From NCBI GenBank assembly GCA_964597045.1, contig CAZQWE010000008.1, positions 6,671-70,670 of the forward strand: a stretch of DNA of 64,000 nt, written 5' to 3'. Source of the DNA: UBA9655 sp964597045 (GTDB lineage Bacteria > Pseudomonadota > Alphaproteobacteria > UBA9655). How positions within the stretch are numbered: position 1 is the first letter of the stretch; each line of letters begins with the position of its first letter. Shown in pieces: positions 51,761 to 60,149 of this stretch. The translations under genes were made by a program, and so were the position numbers. The notes beneath the pieces are model-generated. The model searched no databases. It saw only the letters and a list, made by a program, of their open reading frames with translations, and was not told the DNA's origin.

Positions 51761-52603
51761 CTATGATGCGAGTGAAAGGGGGTTTGACTTTGCCAGCCTG
51801 TCAAAATGCTGAAGTGTTTCGAGAAGTGCAGGCAAATCGACAAGATTAATCATGTTAGGCCCATCACTTGGCGCATTGTCAGGATCTTGATGCGTTTCGA
51901 TAAAAACCGCACCCACGCCAATAGAAACAGCAGATCGAGCAAGAACAGGTACGAATTCGCGTTGACCACCAGAAGAGGTTCCCTTTCCACCAGGTTGTTG
52001 GACAGAGTGTGTTGCATCAAATACAACGGGGTAACCCAGTTGTGCAAGTATGGGCAAGGATCTCATATCAGAGACGAGGGTATTATAACCAAAGGAGACT
52101 CCTCTCTCACAAACCAAAATATTCTTATTTCCAGTTTCTTCGATTTTCTTAACCACATTCTGCATATCCCAGGGAGCGAGGAATTGCCCTTTTTTGACAT
52201 TGATCGCTTTACCTGTTTTACCTGCTGCTAGAAGAAGGTCGGTTTGACGACAGAGAAATGCTGGAATTTGAAGTACGTCAACAGCTTCAGCAAGCTTCTC
52301 ACATTGAAAAGGTTCATGGACATCAGTCAGGACAGGGCAGCCCATTTTTTCACGGATTTCCTTAAAAATGGGAAGAGCTTCATCTAGACCAAGTCCTCTT
52401 GCTCCCGTAGCACTTGTGCGATTAGCCTTATCAAAAGAGGTTTTATAGATAAGCCCAATCCTAAGGTCTTTCGTCATTTTGACAAGTTTTTCAGACATCA
52501 TGAGGGCATGCTCACGACTTTCTAACACACAGGGTCCCGCAATAAGTGTAAAGGGGAGATCATTTCCTATGTTAACGGATCCAACTTTTACATGATGTGC
52601 CAT
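51761..52603 (-). CDS. kdsA: 2-dehydro-3-deoxyphosphooctonate aldolase (KDO-8-P synthase)
   Basis: A 280-residue enzyme condensing PEP with arabinose-5-phosphate, first committed step of KDO for LPS. Motifs: LIAGPCVLESREHAL (about 19-33), TSFDKANRTSATGARG near 55, GQFLAPWDMQN, and FDATHSVQQPGG near 195. All family signatures are intact, supporting a complete lipid A core route. It is 11 bases downstream of pyrG. Confidence 0.96.
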   Translation of the reverse strand: MAHHVKVGSVNIGNDLPFTLIAGPCVLESREHALMMSEKLVKMTKDLRIGLIYKTSFDKANRTSATGARGLGLDEALPIFKEIREKMGCPVLTDVHEPFQCEKLAEAVDVLQIPAFLCRQTDLLLAAGKTGKAINVKKGQFLAPWDMQNVVKKIEETGNKNILVCERGVSFGYNTLVSDMRSLPILAQLGYPVVFDATHSVQQPGGKGTSSGGQREFVPVLARSAVSIGVGAVFIETHQDPDNAPSDGPNMINLVDLPALLETLQHFDRLAKSNPLSLAS

Positions 52604-52614
52604 AAGGGTACCTC

Positions 52615-54252
52615 TCAGATTAATCGATTTAAAGTAATGGCTGCTTCAATAAATGAAGCAAACAAAGGATGGGGCTTAAAAGGCCGAGATTTAAACTCGG
52701 GATGATATTGAACGGTGATAAACCAAGGATGATCCTTCCGTTCACCAACTTCGGGTAAAAATCCATCAAGGGTCTTTCCCACAATGTAAAAACCACTTTT
52801 TTCAAGGTCTGCTATGTAATTCGTATTGACTTCATAGCGGTGGCGATGTCTTTCAGATATTAAGGAACTCTTGTAAATTTCCTTGGCTTTTGATCCGTCT
52901 TCCAGCATACATTCATAGTTCCCCAGGCGCATGGTGCCGCCCAGGTCCCCACCTGGGAAGTACTTCTGCACCTCTGACCCCTTAGCCCATTCTGTCATCA
53001 GGGCAATGGCTGGGACGGGAGTCGGCCCAAACTCGGTTGAATTCGCATCCGGATTTCCATCAATGTTTCTCAGAGCTTCAACAACAGCGAGCTGCATCCC
53101 CAGACATATGCCAAAGAAAGGAATCTTATTTTCTCTTGCATACTGGATGGCGGCGATCTTGCCTGAAGTTCCTCTTTCTCCAAATCCCCCAGGAACCAGA
53201 ATTCCATGAAGAGGAGTGAGCTTTTCGATGAGTGCTGCTTTATTTCCGTTTTCAAATTGGGTAGCATCAATCCATTCAATATTGACGTGAACCTTATTGG
53301 CGATTCCGCCATGAATCAGGGATTGATGAATCGATTTATAAGCATCCAAAAGATTAGTATATTTCCCTACAACACCAATTCTAACGTCTCCCTCAGGACG
53401 AGCTACCGTATCAACGATACGTTGCCAGATTGAAAGATCGGGAGATGTCTTGGACTCAAGGCCAAAATGTTTACACACCTCAATATCTAAGCCCTGTTCA
53501 TGATAGCTAATGGGAACCTTATAAATAGTTGGCTCATCCAGAGCTTCGATGACGCATTCTGGTTTGATGTTACAAAAGAGCCCAAGCTTGCGCCGTTCCT
53601 CAACTCCGATGGATCGATCAGAACGGCACAAGAGGATATCCGGTTGGATACCCTTACTTTGCAGCTCTTTAACCGAATGTTGGGTTGGTTTCGTCTTGAG
53701 CTCACCTGCGGTGGGAATATAGGGTACCAGCGTCAGATGGATGAACAGCGTATTCCGGTATCCCAGATCATTCCTAAGCTGACGAATGGCCTCTAAAAAG
53801 GGGAGGCCTTCAATATCTCCGACCGTTCCCCCAATCTCACAAATGGCAAAGTCGATGTCTTCTGTGTTCTTCAGAATTGCTGCTTTGATGGCATCCGTAA
53901 TATGAGGGATAACCTGAATAGTCGCTCCCAAATAGTCACCACGGCGTTCCTTTGCAATGACATCGGAATAAATGCGTCCTGTTGAAACGGCGTCATATTT
54001 TGTCGTATTAACGCCCGTAAATCGTTCATAATGGCCAAGATCGAGATCAGTTTCTGATCCGTCATCAGTGACAAAAACTTCCCCGTGTTGAAAGGGATTC
54101 ATGGTGCCGGGGTCAACGTTAATATAGGGTTCGAGTTTTCTAAGGAGGACTTTGTATCCTCGAGCTTGAAGGAGGGCTCCGAGAGAGGCGGAAGCAATAC
54201 CTTTTCCGAGTGAGGAAACCACACCACCTGTAACAAATATAAAACGGGCCAC
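52615..54252 (-). CDS. pyrG: CTP synthase
   Basis: A 545-residue CTP synthase (UTP + ATP + glutamine). The synthetase domain begins FVTGGVVSSLGKGIASASLG; the glutaminase domain (from about 295) has the nucleophile Cys in FFGICLGMQLAV and catalytic His-Glu in VQYHPEFKSRPF. Length and order are normal. It lies between secG and kdsA, separated from secG by a dispersed-repeat stretch. Confidence 0.97.
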   Translation of the reverse strand: MARFIFVTGGVVSSLGKGIASASLGALLQARGYKVLLRKLEPYINVDPGTMNPFQHGEVFVTDDGSETDLDLGHYERFTGVNTTKYDAVSTGRIYSDVIAKERRGDYLGATIQVIPHITDAIKAAILKNTEDIDFAICEIGGTVGDIEGLPFLEAIRQLRNDLGYRNTLFIHLTLVPYIPTAGELKTKPTQHSVKELQSKGIQPDILLCRSDRSIGVEERRKLGLFCNIKPECVIEALDEPTIYKVPISYHEQGLDIEVCKHFGLESKTSPDLSIWQRIVDTVARPEGDVRIGVVGKYTNLLDAYKSIHQSLIHGGIANKVHVNIEWIDATQFENGNKAALIEKLTPLHGILVPGGFGERGTSGKIAAIQYARENKIPFFGICLGMQLAVVEALRNIDGNPDANSTEFGPTPVPAIALMTEWAKGSEVQKYFPGGDLGGTMRLGNYECMLEDGSKAKEIYKSSLISERHRHRYEVNTNYIADLEKSGFYIVGKTLDGFLPEVGERKDHPWFITVQYHPEFKSRPFKPHPLFASFIEAAITLNRLI

Positions 54253-54264
54253 CTATGCTCCTTT

Positions 54265-54395
54265 CTAGTTTTTCGTCGGCAATTCATCATTGCAAAGAGC
54301 GAAGCGACCCGGCAATCTTTGTGCCGTATGCCTACTTGCGTCTAGAAATTGCCACGCCCACTTTGTGGGCTCGCAATGACGCGCTCCTTACAATA
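54265..54395. repeat. Dispersed interspersed repeat (GCAATGA/CATTGC type)
   Basis: Between pyrG and secG. Left part TCATTGCAAAGAGCGAAGCG...CGGCAAT and right part AATTGCCACGCCCAC...CTCGCAATGA are inverted-related, the common pattern of intergenic repeats in host-associated Alphaproteobacteria. Nothing else is coded in this 143-base gap. Confidence 0.65.
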
Positions 54396-54680
54396 CTACT
54401 TCACCGGCTCAGTGGGTTGATCTTTAACAACCTGTTCCAATATAGAAGCCGGTCTTGATTGATGACTCGCAAGGATCGCAAGGCCCAGGCTTGTCGCCAA
54501 AAAACAGCCTGCAAGGATTGCTGTGGTATGAGTCAAAAGGTTTGCAGATCCACGGGTTGTCATAAGTCCGCCCATGGTTCCACCACCAAGTCCCATTCCA
54601 CCTTCACTACGTTGGATAAGGATGACACCAATCATAGCTGCCGTAATCAACAGGTGGATAACGAGTAAAACTGTTTGCAT
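54396..54680 (-). CDS. secG: Preprotein translocase subunit SecG
   Basis: A 94-residue SecYEG component. Two membrane helices (about 3-24 and 52-72) flank the conserved loop ILIQRSEGGMGLGG. It begins with the usual MQTVLLVIHLL. The C-terminal tail is polar and charged. Order secG-pyrG-kdsA-eno is typical of Alphaproteobacteria. Confidence 0.93.
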   Translation of the reverse strand: MQTVLLVIHLLITAAMIGVILIQRSEGGMGLGGGTMGGLMTTRGSANLLTHTTAILAGCFLATSLGLAILASHQSRPASILEQVVKDQPTEPVK

Positions 54681-54810
54681 GATATTCTCTCACATTTCCT
54701 ATCTGGGCGTACTTTAATGGCAAACGTTTCGAATTTCCAGTAGAAAAAATCATATGTGCAAACTCTTGACGAATAGGTTACAATAGGACTACAAAGTTTA
54801 TCTCAGGTAT

Positions 54811-54888
54811 GGCGGGTGTAGCTCAGTTGGTTAGAGCGCCAGTTTGTGGCACTGGAGGTCGCGGGTTCAATTCTCGTCACTCGCCCCA
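54811..54888 (+). tRNA. tRNA-His (GTG)
   Basis: Cloverleaf read by eye: acceptor GCGGGTG (54812-54818) with CACTCGC (54878-54884), D arm TAGCTCAGTTGGTTAGAGC, anticodon stem CCAGT/ACTGG with loop TTGTGGC (anticodon GTG), T arm GCGGG-TTCAATT-CTCGT, and an encoded CCA (54886-54888). The G at 54811 can be G-1 pairing with C73 at 54885, the standard histidyl identity pair. Confidence 0.95.
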
Positions 54889-54949
54889 ACCTTCGCAGTT
54901 AAGGCTGCTACGGCCGGATTTTTCGCATAGAAGGGGGATCAAATCTACA

Positions 54950-55246
54950 CTAAACCGCGTCTCGTCTAAGCTTGAAAAGTCCTGCGATACTGATAATCAT
55001 CCAGGCAAATTCCATAGCAACAGCGGCAAGATTCCATGCATAGAGAAGTGAAATTAAGATCAGTACAGCACCGATAAAGTTTAAAAACAAATAGTTAAAA
55101 CTATCCGCATTTATACGTTTTGTTTGAAGCATCCAGTAGGCAAGTAGAACAATCCCTGCCCCAAAGCATCCTAACAGATCAGGAACCCATTCGAGTATTG
55201 CAGAAACTTGTTCATAGAGTGGTCCTTGATTATAGTCGATATTCAT
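54950..55246 (-). CDS. CBU_0592-family small membrane protein
   Basis: A 98-residue protein with three membrane helices (about 22-40, 48-66 and 72-90). The pattern LLGCFGAGIVLLAYWMLQ and FNYLFLNFIGAVLILISLLY matches the CBU_0592 small membrane family. Function unknown. It ends 62 bases beyond the tRNA-His on the opposite strand. Confidence 0.7.
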   Translation of the reverse strand: MNIDYNQGPLYEQVSAILEWVPDLLGCFGAGIVLLAYWMLQTKRINADSFNYLFLNFIGAVLILISLLYAWNLAAVAMEFAWMIISIAGLFKLRRDAV

Positions 55247-55472
55247 TTAATTTCCTAGTTTTTAATAAATTTATTTACTTATCAATATTAATATAATGCA
55301 TGATAAGGTAAATTGCAGTAGTCAGGTAACTTCCTAACCAAATTATTTATATCATATACCCTTTAAGAATTCTGTCAAATTGGGTACTCATAAGTCTCCT
55401 AAACAGACTATAAAAGCCGCAACTCATTAGTTGTATGATTCATACATCAAAGCTAAGAAGGAATGAGTTTAC
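55247..55472. other. AT-rich intergenic DNA
   Basis: No coding signal is convincing here. It contains short AT palindrome-like stretches and precedes the repeat at 55473. It would contain the promoter of the small membrane protein read on the minus strand from 55246. Confidence 0.5.
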
Positions 55473-55550
55473 AAAAAAAGGCCCCCAATGTGCACTGACA
55501 ACACTGACATATTCGAATCTGTCAGTGTTGTCAGTGCCAAAGTGGGACTT
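55473..55550. repeat. GGTCC palindrome family, full copy / rpoD terminator
   Basis: CACTGACAACACTGACA (55493-55509) pairs perfectly over 17 bases with TGTCAGTGTTGTCAGTG (55520-55536). On the minus strand, reading away from rpoD (stop at 55596), the stem is followed by GGGGGCC and seven T, an ideal rho-independent terminator for rpoD. Confidence 0.85.
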
Positions 55551-55595
55551 GAAAAATTACATTTATTTACACTTCAAGGATGGGCCTTTTTGGAT

Positions 55596-57536
55596 TTAGG
55601 TATCCAAGAAGCTCCTGAGTTTCCGTGAGCGACTTGGATGCTTGAGTTTTCGCAAGGCTTTTGCTTCGATTTGACGAATACGTTCACGGGTCACGGCAAA
55701 CTGTTGACCGACTTCTTCCAAAGTATGATCTGTATTCATTCCAATGCCAAAGCGCATGCGCAGAACCCGTTCTTCACGAGGGGTGAGGCTTGCAAGGACT
55801 CGAGTGGTTGTCTCACGAAGATTAGACAGAACGGCCGCATCAACGGGCACAACCGCATTATCGTCCTTAATGAAATCACCTAAATGACCGTCTTCCTCAT
55901 CTCCAATGGGTGTTTCGAGACTGATGGGCTCTTTCGCAATCTTCATCACTTTACGGACTTTATCAAGAGGCATTTTTAGTTTTTCAGCGAGTTCCTCTGG
56001 GGTTGGTTCACGGCCAATCTCATGAAGCATTTGGCGAGAGGTTCTGACGAGTTTATTAATGGTTTCAATCATATGGACAGGAATACGAATGGTACGGGCT
56101 TGGTCAGCAATGGAACGTGTAATAGCTTGTCGAATCCACCAGGTCGCATAAGTCGAAAATTTGTACCCACGTCGATACTCAAACTTATCAACGGCTTTCA
56201 TGAGGCCAATATTACCTTCCTGAATAAGATCAAGGAATTGAAGACCACGGTTTGTATATTTCTTGGCAATTGAGATCACAAGACGAAGGTTCGCCTCAAT
56301 CATTTCTTTCTTAGCACGTGTAGACTCCCGTTCGCCTTTTTGAACCATACCAACAATGCGCCTAAATTCAGAGATAGGGAGACCTGATTCGGAAGCAACC
56401 TCAGCAATAATTTCTCGAATTTCCTGGGCTTCCTTTTTGCTTTTTTCCAAGAATTTTGGCCATCCTTTTTGGGTAAGTCCGGCGAGCTTTTCAAACCACT
56501 CTGGAGCTAATTCGTAGCCGTAATATTGTTCTAGGAATTGATCACGCTTCACACCTGCTGATTCTGCTAAGCGGAGAAGACGTCCTTCAAGTCCAACAAG
56601 TTTGCGGTTAAGCGTATAGAGCTGTTCGACAAGTTGCTCAATTCGTGAAGCATTGAGGTGAATACCTTCCATCAATTGGACAAGTTTATCCCGTTCCCTT
56701 TCATATTTTTTCTCAACGGTTGCAGTTGGCTTTTTGCCTTCATGAATCCCTTTGAGGCGTTGATCTTGAAGCTTTCGAAGTTGGGCATAGGTTTTTGCTA
56801 TTTGATTAAATGTTTCAACAACTTGCGGACGTAATGACTCTTCCATAGCTGAGATGGAAAGCCCAGCACCTTCTTCATCATCAAATCCGGATTCTTCATC
56901 CATTATTTCTTCAACGAGAGGTTCTTCTGTTAGAAGGGCTTCGTCAGGGAAATCATCGGATATGGCTTCCTCATCAGAAGGCCCACGGGTGTATGTTGAT
57001 TCAATATCGATAATATCGCGGAGGAGCATCTGATCTTGATTCAAGGCATCACGCCAGGCAACAATAGCGCGAATGGTGAGGGGGCTTTCACAAATAGCCC
57101 CAATCATCATTTCACGACCGGCTTCAATCCTTTTGGCGATTTGTATTTCCCCTTCACGGGAGAGAAGCTCAACGCTTCCCATTTCTCTTAAATATAAGCG
57201 AACAGGATCATCTGTTCTTCCCACTTCAACTTCATCGAGGGAGTCTTCATCCTCATTATCGCTTGATTTTAGAGCCTTTGTTTTGTCTTCTTGCTCCGTT
57301 TCTTCATCTTCAACAACATTGATACCCATGTCAGAGATCATAGACATAATGTCTTCGATCTTTTCAGAGCTAACCTTATCCTCTGGAAGGGCTTCGTTAA
57401 GTTCTTCATAAGTGATAAAGCCTCTTTGCTTGCCTGAGGCAAGTAAAGCTTTGATAGCTTTTTCACTGACAGCGTCTTTTGATTCCTTTTCCTCAAATTC
57501 TGAATCATCAGATATAGAAGTTGCCATCTTTGCCAT
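55596..57536 (-). CDS. rpoD: RNA polymerase sigma factor RpoD (sigma-70)
   Basis: A 646-residue primary sigma factor. Region 1.1-like acidic N terminus; region 1.2 with DDPVRLYLREMGSVELLSREGE (partial quote), an acidic non-conserved insert (about 150-240), region 2 with NLRLVISIAKKYTNRGLQF and YATWWIRQAITRSIADQ, region 3, and region 4 ending LRKLKHPSRSRKLRSFL. AAGGA precedes the ATG by nine bases. It follows dnaG by 60 bases; the order dnaG-rpoD is common. Confidence 0.98.
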   Translation of the reverse strand: MAKMATSISDDSEFEEKESKDAVSEKAIKALLASGKQRGFITYEELNEALPEDKVSSEKIEDIMSMISDMGINVVEDEETEQEDKTKALKSSDNEDEDSLDEVEVGRTDDPVRLYLREMGSVELLSREGEIQIAKRIEAGREMMIGAICESPLTIRAIVAWRDALNQDQMLLRDIIDIESTYTRGPSDEEAISDDFPDEALLTEEPLVEEIMDEESGFDDEEGAGLSISAMEESLRPQVVETFNQIAKTYAQLRKLQDQRLKGIHEGKKPTATVEKKYERERDKLVQLMEGIHLNASRIEQLVEQLYTLNRKLVGLEGRLLRLAESAGVKRDQFLEQYYGYELAPEWFEKLAGLTQKGWPKFLEKSKKEAQEIREIIAEVASESGLPISEFRRIVGMVQKGERESTRAKKEMIEANLRLVISIAKKYTNRGLQFLDLIQEGNIGLMKAVDKFEYRRGYKFSTYATWWIRQAITRSIADQARTIRIPVHMIETINKLVRTSRQMLHEIGREPTPEELAEKLKMPLDKVRKVMKIAKEPISLETPIGDEEDGHLGDFIKDDNAVVPVDAAVLSNLRETTTRVLASLTPREERVLRMRFGIGMNTDHTLEEVGQQFAVTRERIRQIEAKALRKLKHPSRSRKLRSFLDT

Positions 57537-57596
57537 ATGTTAGTATCCTTTTTAATTCATAAAACAATAAACCACATTTTGTGTTTAAAATCCAAC

Positions 57597-59345
57597 TTAA
57601 TCCTGACCTAATGTTTGCTTCTTTAGCATTTTGAGCCTCTGCCAGGCATTGTCTGACATTTCAAGAGCTAAGGAGTCACGCGCTTGAGTAAGGTCTTCCT
57701 TACTTAATGCATATTGGTGACGATTAAAAATTTCTCTCCAGCCCTCACGTGCTTCGTCAAGGGTCGCAGTCATTTTAGCAAATGAACCATGAATTAAGAC
57801 TTGGGGAGATAAAATTTTATCAACCTCTGTCTCGAATCCTTCACAATAGAGATAATCCTTTATGCTCATCTCAACATCATTGCCCTTAGCATAGAAAGAC
57901 AAAACAGCGTCTTTTATACCATTTAGTCGAGTTTCTTTAAACTCTAAAGATGCAAAATCATCACTAGTCTCATCTATTAGATTGGGATGATTGATGAGAA
58001 TTGCAAGGAGTAGATGTTCATGAATTAACAAAAGATTTAAATTTCCTGGTTTTAGAGAAGAAAACGTTGTTTTTTCTTCATTTTTACGGGCGATGTGCTT
58101 GTAAAATAGATCCTTAAACCCGTAATGATAGTTCTTTTGAATATCTGCATTTTGGATACCTTTTGCCCATATTGTACATTGTTTTTGCAGAGAGGCTTTT
58201 TGCTCAGGCGTCTTGAATGTTCGACCCCTTGTTCCAAACATCCAAAGGGTATCAATCAGGCTTTGGGGCTTTTGTAGGAGAGTATCGAAATAGGCCCCTT
58301 TTTTGATCAGGGTATCTGGGTCTTCACCTTGAGGGAGGAAGATAAATTGTAAGGAAAAACCTGGCTTTAAGAGAGGAAGAACGCGTTCAGCTGCACGTAA
58401 GGCGGCTTTAAAACCAGCTGTGTCTCCATCAAAGCATAAAATGGGCTCAGGGCTAAGTCTCCAGGCCAGCATAATTTGTTCTTCAGTGAGAGCTGTTCCT
58501 AAGGGAGCTACAACTCCTTTATAACCGGCCTGGTGTAAAGCAATGACATCCATGTATCCTTCAACAACAATGAGAGGATCGGCCTTGTCTTTTTCTCGTG
58601 CATGTGAGTATCCATAAAGGAGATGCCCTTTAGAAAACAAAGGAGTTTCCGGTGAGTTTAGATACTTAGGTTCTCCTTTCTCAAGGAGTCGTCCTCCGAA
58701 AGCAACCACTTTCCCTTTGGGGTCAAAGATGGGGAAAATCAGACGTTTCCTAAATTTATCATAGGGAGCATTTCCCCCATCAGTTTGTGTGCTGAGGCCT
58801 ACCTTGATGAGTTGGTCGATGGTATACTCTTTGCTCTTTAAGTGATTCTCTAAAGCATGCCTGTCATCGAGGGCATAGCCGAGGTGAAAAGTTTTAAGGG
58901 TATTCCTGTTGAGTCCACGGCGTTCCGTATATCTTAAAGCCTCACTTCCCTTTATGTGATAGAGATTCCTTTGAAACCAAATCATGGCTTCATGAACAAT
59001 TTCTTTTAATTTCTCAAGATCCTCCTTAGGGGCTTCTCCCTTTTCTTCAATATAGACGGGCAGGGGAAGACCGGCGCGTCCAGCGAGTTCCTTAATGGCT
59101 TCTATAAACGTGTAATTATAGGCTTCAGTAAGGAAGGAAACAATATCTCCATGTGCACCGCACCCAAAGCAGTGATAAAATTCCTTTTCTTCATTGACAG
59201 TGAAGGATGGGGTTTTTTCATGGTGGAAGGGACAAAGGCCGTGGTATTCGCGACCCTTACGAATCAACTTTACTTTCGCGCTAATGATATCAACAAGGGA
59301 TAGGCGAGATTTGAGTGTATCTATGAATCTCGTTTGGATTTGCAA
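57597..59345 (-). CDS. dnaG: DNA primase
   Basis: A 582-residue primase. Zinc-binding CHC2 motif C38, H41, C59 and C62 at the N terminus, followed by the RNA polymerase domain with VVEGYMDVIALHQAGYKG (about 255-272) and FDGDTAGFKAALRA near 305. The C terminus is the variable helicase-binding part. The start is a TTG at 59343-59345 with AAGGGG eight bases upstream; an ATG-based start would cut the zinc domain. It is followed by rpoD. Confidence 0.94.
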   Translation of the reverse strand: MQIQTRFIDTLKSRLSLVDIISAKVKLIRKGREYHGLCPFHHEKTPSFTVNEEKEFYHCFGCGAHGDIVSFLTEAYNYTFIEAIKELAGRAGLPLPVYIEEKGEAPKEDLEKLKEIVHEAMIWFQRNLYHIKGSEALRYTERRGLNRNTLKTFHLGYALDDRHALENHLKSKEYTIDQLIKVGLSTQTDGGNAPYDKFRKRLIFPIFDPKGKVVAFGGRLLEKGEPKYLNSPETPLFSKGHLLYGYSHAREKDKADPLIVVEGYMDVIALHQAGYKGVVAPLGTALTEEQIMLAWRLSPEPILCFDGDTAGFKAALRAAERVLPLLKPGFSLQFIFLPQGEDPDTLIKKGAYFDTLLQKPQSLIDTLWMFGTRGRTFKTPEQKASLQKQCTIWAKGIQNADIQKNYHYGFKDLFYKHIARKNEEKTTFSSLKPGNLNLLLIHEHLLLAILINHPNLIDETSDDFASLEFKETRLNGIKDAVLSFYAKGNDVEMSIKDYLYCEGFETEVDKILSPQVLIHGSFAKMTATLDEAREGWREIFNRHQYALSKEDLTQARDSLALEMSDNAWQRLKMLKKQTLGQD

Positions 59346-59366
59346 CTTAGGTACCCCTTGGGTTTC

Positions 59367-59822
59367 TTACTTTGTCAGTAAGCTATTAGAATTAGGTTGG
59401 ACTTCAGCTTTACCCGTGTCCTTCACAGGAACATTCAATTCTACCTTTTGTCCACTTGAAAAAACAAGTTTTACTTTGACCGTATTGCCAACTTTCAAAG
59501 GTCCTCTAATGTTTTGTAAGACAATATGATTTTGCTCAGGATTCAGCTGAATATTACCGCGAGGAGGTATTTGAAAGGAAGCCGCAATAGTTTGTTCATT
59601 GCGATTTCCTGTCTCTTGCTTTAGGTGAAATTCAGTGAGAAGACTTGAATTATTTTGAACACTCACTAGGCGATCCGGTTCATTAGAGGTATTAATAATC
59701 TTCATGTAAAGAGAGGCAGTAGGGCCATCTGAGGGAGCAACCCATGCATTTTGAATTTCAATATTTGCGAGAAGGGGTGTGCTTATAAAAAGACCCAACA
59801 GGGTAAGATGCCATTTTTTCAT
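59367..59822 (-). CDS. PCu(A)C-family copper chaperone-like protein, degenerate metal site
   Basis: A 151-residue exported protein (signal peptide MKKWHLTLLGLFISTPLLA) of the PCuAC/DUF461 fold, seen in IQNAWVAPSDGPTASLYMKI and IPPRGNIQLNPEQNHIVL. The copper motif HMX10MX21HXM is changed: His66 is kept but its following Met is Leu, the middle Met position has no Met, and the last motif is His99-Ile-Val. Delivery of Cu(I) to cytochrome oxidase is known of the family, but this member has probably lost the usual ligands. Confidence 0.82.
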   Translation of the reverse strand: MKKWHLTLLGLFISTPLLANIEIQNAWVAPSDGPTASLYMKIINTSNEPDRLVSVQNNSSLLTEFHLKQETGNRNEQTIAASFQIPPRGNIQLNPEQNHIVLQNIRGPLKVGNTVKVKLVFSSGQKVELNVPVKDTGKAEVQPNSNSLLTK

Positions 59823-60149
59823 TGAATATGTCTCCTCGATATTGATCAGTAGGATTATATAAGAGGATTTAACCTATTTCAATGTATGGTTTGCAAATTG
59901 TATTGGTATGTGCAAGCAACCTATATATGTAGTTTTTAAATTTATTAACATTTATTAAAATAATAATTGACATATATTATATTAATTGTATACTTATAAT
60001 AAAGGAAATGAGTGTTCCTGAGTATTATGTTAATCCTCCTACGCTACTTTGTAGCTACGGCTCGCAAGCTGAGGTCTGGGCGATAATAAGAACAAGGTCT
60101 CACACGGACAACGTATCGCTCTCTCCTCACCTTTAAAAGGAGATTTGTT
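59823..60149. other. Intergenic regulatory stretch ahead of the RTX gene
   Basis: A 327-base gap between divergent genes. It is very AT-rich at 59930-60005, likely promoter DNA, with a short GCTAC-TTT-GTAGC hairpin near 60045-60057 in a segment unlike the rest. AAAGGAG lies directly before the RTX gene ATG. No small gene was found. Confidence 0.5.

Noticed and set aside
54809..55051. 80-residue ORF over tRNA-His
   Set aside because: The sequence is the tRNA gene itself.
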